Assembly (NCBI GenBank): GCA_914767715.1
Contig: OU612073.1
Span: forward strand, 15,066,001-15,130,000
From: Membranipora membranacea
Lineage: Eukaryota; Bryozoa; Gymnolaemata; Cheilostomatida; Membraniporidae
Direction: 5' to 3'
Length of the DNA: 64,000 nucleotides
The translations under genes were made by a program, and so were the position numbers. This document shows positions 58,915 through 64,000 of the stretch, in pieces (positions within the stretch are counted from its first letter, which is position 1; every line of letters begins with the position of its first letter). The notes under the pieces were generated by a model. The model did no database searches and had not been told where the DNA came from. It saw only the letters and a list, made by a program, of their open reading frames with translations.

Positions 58915-61900
58915 CCGATTGACTGATTTATTGACCGATTTATTTGTTGGTTGATTTATTGATTGATTGATTGATCAACTGGTCGGTTGATTTATTGATT
59001 GATTGTTTGTTGGTTTATTGAGTGATTGTTTGGTTAATTGATCGGTCGATCCATCGATTGATTGGTCGATTGATTGATTTATTGATTGCGACAACCTCTT
59101 TTGTGTATAACAGGGGAGGAGAGTAAGATAGTGATTCTATCACTGGTGAGAAGTAATCAACAACACAACCTGGGATTCGTATCGATAGAGAATCGTATAT
59201 GTGTAGCCTTGTCTAGAGCTAAGTTTGGCATGTATGTGATCGGGAACTTTGATATGCTCAGCAGCGGCCAGGCAAAATCAGGTAATGCTTCACAAAACTA
59301 GAAGTTAATGATTATCTCATGGAAAAGGGTAATGCGCTAAAACGAAATTTATTTTGCAACAGAGGTTCAAAAATCAACAGCGCGTATGTCATCTTGAGAA
59401 TTTGAGTTCTCATAACAGGTGTCACAATTCTATGCATATTATTGAGCACACCATTATGCATATTATGATGCATATTTTGTTACGCATATTTTTATGCATA
59501 TCATTATGAATATCATTTTTTGACAAAGATGTTTGTATAGAGCATCCTATGCAACTTCAGTATCCCTGCCTGCTTTATAAATCTAGCTATGTGGCAGAGG
59601 ATGGTAACATCAGCTAAATCAGCTGGAGAATTTGGTAATGAGCTGAGCGTTAGCTGTAAGAGACACAGAAATCCTGCTCTGATAACTTGTGCTGAAGATT
59701 TCAACACGAAAACTCCCGCGGGTAAGAATTGTGTTAGACGATAATAATAGTATATTTTACCACGCATACTATTACATGCATTCAACAACTATGAGCAAAA
59801 CTGAAGTGATATCGAGTGGTTGAATAAATAAACATAATAAATAACTATGTAAGACAGTCGTCACCTAGTCTTTACACAGCAGGCAAAAACAAAAGACTTT
59901 CTTGTGTTCCAGATTCTTTAATGTCTGGTAGATTAGATATAAATGTATAAATAAAATGTATGTAATATGTATAAAATGTATAAATATAAAAGTTTGATTT
60001 GCACATAGAATCATTCACCATGTTTCCATGTGAGTTTCGAGGTCGGCCTAGATCGAGCGGAGTTGTCACCTCTTGGCTCGATCTCGAAATATGCCAGTCA
60101 TTCCCATGTTAGAGCTGAGAAAAAAAACCATCAAAAAAATATGCCACCGCCTGGATTTGAACCCCAGCCTCCCGCGTCAGAGTCTTTGATGCTAACCGCT
60201 CGGCCACGCTGTAGAGCAAACTGAAGCAATAGAGCTGAACCTTGGGGGTCAGGGCGACCTCGGTGGCAGTTCCATAGCTCGAACCTAAGGCTCATTAGCC
60301 TCAGGTCGACCTCAAACCTACCATGGAAATGTGAACCCTTACCGTATGTTGCAGGTGGTTGTACAAAGACATGTAACAGAAAATTGAAATGTGACCACAG
60401 GTGTCAGATGAAGTGTCACGTTGTTGATATTGACCATGAGGAGTACAGATGTCCAGCGCCATGTACAAAGACACTGTCACCCTGCGGAGACCCCTGTCCT
60501 AGTATGTATTTGTGTTTGTTATTTGCTACAATAGTTGTTGTGGGAGACTAGGGCAGCTCAAAGAGAACATGAGCAGTATGTAAAGCCAGCTTCCTTTTCA
60601 TAGGGGCTAAAAAAGTTTCAATTACGCCTTTGCGGTTTTGAGACTTATTATTCAATACAAAGCACATTGAATGAGTGAATATTTGCAGAGACATGCGGTC
60701 AAAAGTGTTCCGAATGCATGCGTCCATCACAAATGCCACTGCACTGTGGACACATAAAAAGGGTCCACTGCCATCAGCAGTATTCTGGAGAAGGTCTGGA
60801 ATGTGTAGAGAACTGCACAAAGACACTGAAATGCGGACATCAATGTGTAGAAAGGTACTGTATAGTTAACAGCCATTTCTCTCCTACCCTGTCTTGTTTG
60901 TCCCCCATCCTCCTACCCTCCGACACAGCTTGTCAGAACGGGATTTCTCACATCCAACATTTTGATGATATTGAGATACTTTTTATACGTACATACATGT
61001 ACAACCATGCATTTAGTTCAAAGAGAAAATTATTTTATATATCGATCAATTGATTTAGTGAGGGCTGTCTCATTTGAGCTCTTTGTCTAATGATAAATCC
61101 TCTTTTCATCTCTAGATGTCGAGATCCCTGCACCGTCAAATGTGAGGCAATGGTCGAGCAGATGTGTTCTGAGTGCGGAGAGAGTAAATGGTTACCTTGT
61201 CACCAGGCGAACAGCTCCATTAGACTTGGTATCAGCTCAGTTCAAGCGTACAGCTTCAAATGTACCACACCGTGTACTCAACAACTCAAGTGTGGACACA
61301 AATGTCCTGGTACATGCTATGAATGGTATGTCATAATAAATCATTTATGGAGGGGGGTGATCTATCACTTAGCATGAGCAATGCTTGTTTTACCAAATTA
61401 TCGTTATCACTGAAATCCCTGGCTTGCTTGGTCTTTCAAATTAGGCAAAGTCGTCACATTGTTCACTCAGAATGTATGTACCATGGTATCAATCAATGAA
61501 TAAGCGATTTGGAAGCAAGACCCCTAGCAGGTCTAGCAATGAGCAATCAAAACAGTCATTTTGGCAACTTCTGATTGAGAGGCACCCTCCCCCAAGTTTG
61601 ACACGGAAATGACAATCCAGATGGTAAGTCGGGGAATTCATAGGATTTAAATGGAGGTCCTCCAGCACTCAGGTCATCGAATCTAATAAATAAATGAATG
61701 GGAGCTCTCGTAAAAAGGAACTCATATGTTAAAATAATATCCAATAAGACAGCTGACTAGACTAGGTGGACTAGGTAGTAAACAGTCTCTGTATTTCCAT
61801 TGATAACATCGGAGCTACAATCATGCTTTTGTGGAAAGAGGGATGGCTTTACCAATAGTTCTCGATGTCTTTCATCTTATAATACATGGTTGTCTGAGGA

Positions 61901-63790
61901 CTTCATCTGCAAATAATTGGCTTAAAAAATATGATCTAACTTTTTAATTTATTTTCATTTCAGTACAAGTAGCAAGAAACATAAAGCTTGCACTAAGGTT
62001 TGCGGTAAAAAGCTTGCTTGTGGACATCAATGCAAGAGAAGATGCTATGAGTGTGCAGTAAACCAGCAATGCAAAGACTGTGAGCAGCCATGTGGTTTAA
62101 TGTAAGTACAACTATCATTGCCATTAATAATATAATAATAATGATATCAACTTTATTTGCTATTCAAGGCCCTTTTCAGGCAAATGAGAATATGCTTACA
62201 GCATGTGGAATAAGATTTATCACATCTATTTAGTGCACTCCTGTACAAGGTAGGAGTGGGCAAGTTAGGCTATTAACCGGAGAGCTCACCTCCTTTAGCA
62301 GCATGGGTAGTGACCGGGATTCGAACCTGCAACTCTCAGATTGAGAAGCCCGAATCCTAAGCCACCCTGCCTGCCTTTCATTCACATTAATAATATAACT
62401 GTTCCGCCGAAATTAATTGGAACCAAGTCTAATGTACAGGGGTTAATCTTGTTCATAATACATGCAGTATGAATTGAACGATCCTATAGATGCCGATTAT
62501 GTGGCCTATTTCATGATTAGATACTAATTAGCACTGGTTTTATTCTGCTTAGTTTTAGGAATATACATTAAAGTGACGGCTGCTTTTATTGTCCAAATAG
62601 TGGATCTAATGAATTTTGTATGTCATGTGGGCTATACGAATATTCAAGATGGAAAGATGTGATATATTCGCCGCTGTTAGATTCAGGAAGTATTTGTGTC
62701 AGAGTATTGTTCCTCAAAACTTCTTTATTTTGCTCTGATCAGCTGTAGTCACGACAAGAAGTGTACCAGCCTCTGCAAAAATGCTTGTGTGTTCCATCGT
62801 GGGAAAGACTCGCCTAAATGTGACTGGGGATGTATTCACGGAAAATGTACAAGGCAATGTAACGAGCCGTGCTCTCATGTACCCTGTGACAAACCATGCC
62901 AGAAGAAATATAACTGTACCAAATGTCAAATGGTGAGTTAGAGAAGGTGGACTTGTCTTTCGCATTAAATGGGTGCAATTTATACTAGATCTTAGAAGCA
63001 TTTTCAACTCCTAACTTAACTTGATGACCTCAAAACTATAAACTGTAAAAAAGATTGCATCAATAACTCAGATTTGAGCAAAAGTTCCCTAAATTCATAC
63101 TACAGATATATGATTGCTGCGGTGCATGTGGAGATAACTGCATTCCCCTGTGCCCAAAGTGCCAGCTGCCTACCTGGGAGAGAAAAGCGGCTAGCCTGCC
63201 GGGTATATATGCTGGAGATATTGGGCCCATGTGGGTTCTGTTAGTAGATTGTAAGCATGCAGTACCGGTGAGTATACGATAATACATAACCACGCCTAAA
63301 TGAGGATATATGGATGTAATCTTCTATACCCGAATACTGATATCTCGCATGACGGATATATTCACCGCTTTGTGATGTCATCTCCCCAGGTTCAACTTCA
63401 GAAAATTAGGGTAAATGATTGTTATCAAATCGATTTTTAGATTTGAAATTTTAAATAAACTTCCTCATCTTCAATCATGTTTTTTTGGGATTTAGCATTG
63501 CTGTTCGCCTCATTTTAAATCTCTGTATAAATGCGGTTTCTGCAGTCAGCTATAGCAAATGCCTTGCCCATTCATGATATTTTATAAAAAGATTAGGCAA
63601 CTGACAGAACTATTTCTTTTTCAGATTGCATATATGGACAAAAGTGTCTTTGCTGAGTCTAAAAATCAGTATCTATGTCCATATAAGTCATGCATGAAGC
63701 CAATACTGAATACATCTCGATATGTGACTAAAACTCGGCATCACAAATCAGCTAATTCAAACTTAGATGTACCTACGACACAATCAAGAG
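48027..63790 (+). CDS. ZNFX1: NFX1-type zinc finger-containing protein 1 (SF1 helicase)
   Basis: About 30 exons, roughly 1730 residues here (human about 1918). Exons: 48027-48271, 48596-48847, 49328-49605, 49969-50111, 50467-50659, 50991-51145, 51393-51585, 51808-52073, 52339-52443, 52888-53049, 53496-53629, 53746-53932, 54096-54152, 54363-54458, 54662-54784, 54944-55288, 55769-55879, 56558-56748, 57413-57631, 57965-58076, 58521-58660, 59114-59281, 59587-59721, 60355-60501, 60689-60854, 61116-61325, 61964-62101, 62743-62932, 63106-63267 and 63625-63790, which ends in a donor at the window edge. Phase is carried cleanly except at exons 1-2 and 54784-54944, where a short exon or alternative site is missing. 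ZNFX1 is an antiviral double-stranded-RNA sensor in mammals and a germ-granule small-RNA factor in worms. ATPase residues are intact. The 54096-54152 exon and the exact start are less certain. Confidence 0.93.
48868..48937. repeat. Short hairpin repeat (CTTGACAAG family)
   Basis: CTTGACAAGCTTTGTTCA pairs with TGAACAAAACTTGTCAAG about 30 nt later, in a ZNFX1 intron. Related AAACTTGTCAAGACAG or TTGACAAGC motifs occur near 11486, 42940 and 43169. Confidence 0.65.
55511..55605 (+). repeat. tRNA-derived SINE-like fragment in a ZNFX1 intron
   Basis: An A-box-like TGGCGCAATTGCTAAG is followed 50 nt later by a B-box-like GGTGCAAGTTCC. This is the spacing of a tRNA promoter, but the stems do not close. 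Lies between exons 54944-55288 and 55769-55879. Confidence 0.4.
56022..56398. mobile_element. 377-bp TTAA-flanked MITE, sister of the 38.5-kb copy
   Basis: The ends are AGGGCAACCAGGGTTTC and GAAACCTTGGTTGCCCT, with TTAA on each side (56018-56021 and 56399-56402). The body aligns with 38464-38770 over nearly its length (for example GATGATTATTCAGCCAGAAT, CAGGTACTCAAACTCAGCTA, GTGTTACCCAGCTTAGAGTC). It has an additional block of about 60 bp near 56305-56360 that the other copy lacks. It is not interrupted by the foldback element. Located in a ZNFX1 intron. Confidence 0.85.
56915..57075 (+). repeat. Tandem repeat, unit about 40-50 bp, in a ZNFX1 intron
   Basis: Four imperfect units share TGTGACC, then CTTATAACATT or CCTATAACATT, then a CACAAG/CGCAAG/TACAAA block and TCATGTGACC. 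No coding sense. Confidence 0.6.
58811..59095 (+). repeat. (TGAT)n minisatellite-like tract
   Basis: A long GATT/TGAT array, perfect from about 58853 to 58912 and degenerate (GACC, GGTC, TTTG variants) to 59095. It lies in the ZNFX1 intron between helicase exons 58521-58660 and 59114-59281 and ends about 18 bp before the latter's acceptor. Confidence 0.9.
59450..59515 (+). repeat. ATGCATATT-type short tandem repeat
   Basis: Six variants of TTATGCATAT in about 65 bp of intron, spaced irregularly. Probably simple-sequence DNA. Confidence 0.6.
60014..60335. mobile_element. MITE-like element with 35-bp inverted ends containing a tRNA-like segment
   Basis: The left end reads TTCACCATGTTTCCATG then GAGTTTCGAGGTCGGCCT. 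The right end is the reverse complement of TTCACATTTCCATGG then GGTTTGAGGTCGACCT. It ends about 18 bp before the acceptor of ZNFX1 exon 60355-60501, so it nearly touches the splice site. Inside, the minus strand at 60141-60215 has a serine-tRNA-like A-box TGGCCGAGCGGTTAG and B-box GGTTCAAATCC; the acceptor stem does not pair. This looks like a SINE or tRNA relic captured by a DNA element. Confidence 0.6.
61370..61565. repeat. Dispersed repeat (partner of 7150-7370)
   Basis: Shares TTTCAAATTAG, CACTCAGAATGTAT, AAGCAAGACCCCTAG and TTTTGGC blocks in order with the CRYZL1-intron copy. Located in a ZNFX1 intron. Confidence 0.5.
62135..62377 (-). repeat. tRNA-derived SINE in a ZNFX1 intron
   Basis: On the minus strand, an A-box-like GGGTGGCTTAGGATTCGG is followed about 40 nt later by a canonical B-box GGTTCGAATCC, then a non-tRNA body ending AATAGCAAATAAAGTTGATA. 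A partial copy lies at 26880-27040 in PRPF38B. Both sit in introns and on the minus strand. Confidence 0.65.
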
Positions 63791-64000
63791 GTATGTTTGA
63801 TTAAACAAACACAGATTCAGATTTGTCATGGACATAATATATCACTAATAAGAGGCACTGAGATCGTTCATCCGTATATCTTGCTAAAATGATTTAAAAC
63901 ACCGCACCGAATAATATTAAAAGATTTGTTTGGCCTTGAGTGGCCCTGATTAGTACTGATTACATCCAACAGATACAAAATATCTTAGGAAATTCCCATA

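Larger units (their letters stand above)
51808..59281 (+). other. ZNFX1 superfamily 1 helicase core
   Basis: Spread over about 14 exons. Motif I (Walker A) is [15 protein letters not shown] in exon 52339-52443. Motif Ia is [15 protein letters not shown] in 52888-53049. Then come [10 protein letters not shown] and the Walker B variant [14 protein letters not shown] in 56558-56748, identical to the vertebrate EEAAE form. Motif III is [13 protein letters not shown] across 56748/57413, followed by [43 protein letters not shown] and the Arg-finger region [19 protein letters not shown]. All ATP-contact residues expected for the Upf1-like group are present. Confidence 0.92.
60355..63267 (+). other. 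ZNFX1 array of NFX1-type zinc fingers
   Basis: Exons from 60355 on code for Cys/His-rich modules of the NFX1 pattern: [68 protein letters not shown], and [15 protein letters not shown] followed by [16 protein letters not shown]. The last full exon (63106-63267) starts with [16 protein letters not shown]. These modules bind zinc and probably RNA or protein. At least six are complete. The downstream exon 63625-63790 has a [10 protein letters not shown] ring-like end matching the vertebrate CPICQVPIRKN, so nearly the whole protein is inside the window. Confidence 0.9.

Noticed and set aside
60141-60215. tRNA-Ser gene on the minus strand
   Set aside because: The D-arm and T-arm motifs fit, but the acceptor stem does not close and it lies inside an element with inverted ends.
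62300-62377. Functional tRNA gene
   Set aside because: A- and B-box motifs are good but acceptor and anticodon stems do not pair; a partial copy at 26.9 kb with the same non-tRNA body shows it is a SINE.

Overview
This window is nuclear DNA from an intron-rich, AT-rich animal genome. Genes are split into many short exons with GT/AG introns of roughly 100 to 2000 bp, and every gene I could assign has a clear animal counterpart. There are many short non-coding repeats. The presence of a ZNFX1 homolog and of WAP and LDL-receptor class A secreted or surface proteins suggests a non-insect invertebrate such as a cnidarian, sponge or lophotrochozoan. The sequence alone does not settle the phylum. 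Gene models were built by hand: I read splice sites and checked that coding phase is carried from exon to exon.

Layout: 1-5.3 kb holds a second copy of one CRYZL1 exon at the left edge, repeat-rich DNA, and a three-exon candidate secreted-peptide precursor (+). 5.3-10.5 kb is a nine-exon CRYZL1 homolog (-). It lies head-to-head with a twelve-exon mevalonate diphosphate decarboxylase (+, 11.3-16.2 kb). 16.9-19.5 kb is a four-exon type II membrane protein with LDLa repeats (-). 21.7-23.0 kb is a four-exon secreted double-WAP protein (-). 24.0-27.3 kb is PRPF38B, a splicing factor (-), whose start codon appears to be split by an intron. 28.1-29.4 kb is a long inverted repeat carrying a younger inserted element. 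29.6-32.6 kb is a 5'-truncated non-LTR retrotransposon with a long open reverse-transcriptase frame. 32.6-36.9 kb has no confident gene and two weak coding candidates. 36.9-40.8 kb is a five-exon secreted RNase T2 (+) whose third intron contains a nested pair of TTAA-flanked elements. 41.4-42.5 kb is a GSKIP homolog (-). 44.2-45.6 kb is TIMM13 (+). 48.0 kb to the right edge is a large ZNFX1 homolog (+) with an RGG-rich N-terminus, SF1 helicase core and NFX1-type zinc fingers. It runs to or just past the window edge.

The genes do not form a functional cluster. Most are housekeeping genes (isoprenoid synthesis, mitochondrial import, splicing, kinase scaffolding). RNase T2, ZNFX1 and the WAP/LDLa pair are plausibly defence-related or extracellular. 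The most novel items are the candidate peptide precursor at 2849-3813, the nested TTAA transposon pair with an un-nested sister copy 17 kb away, the split initiator codon of PRPF38B, and the WAP protein with a strongly basic tail.
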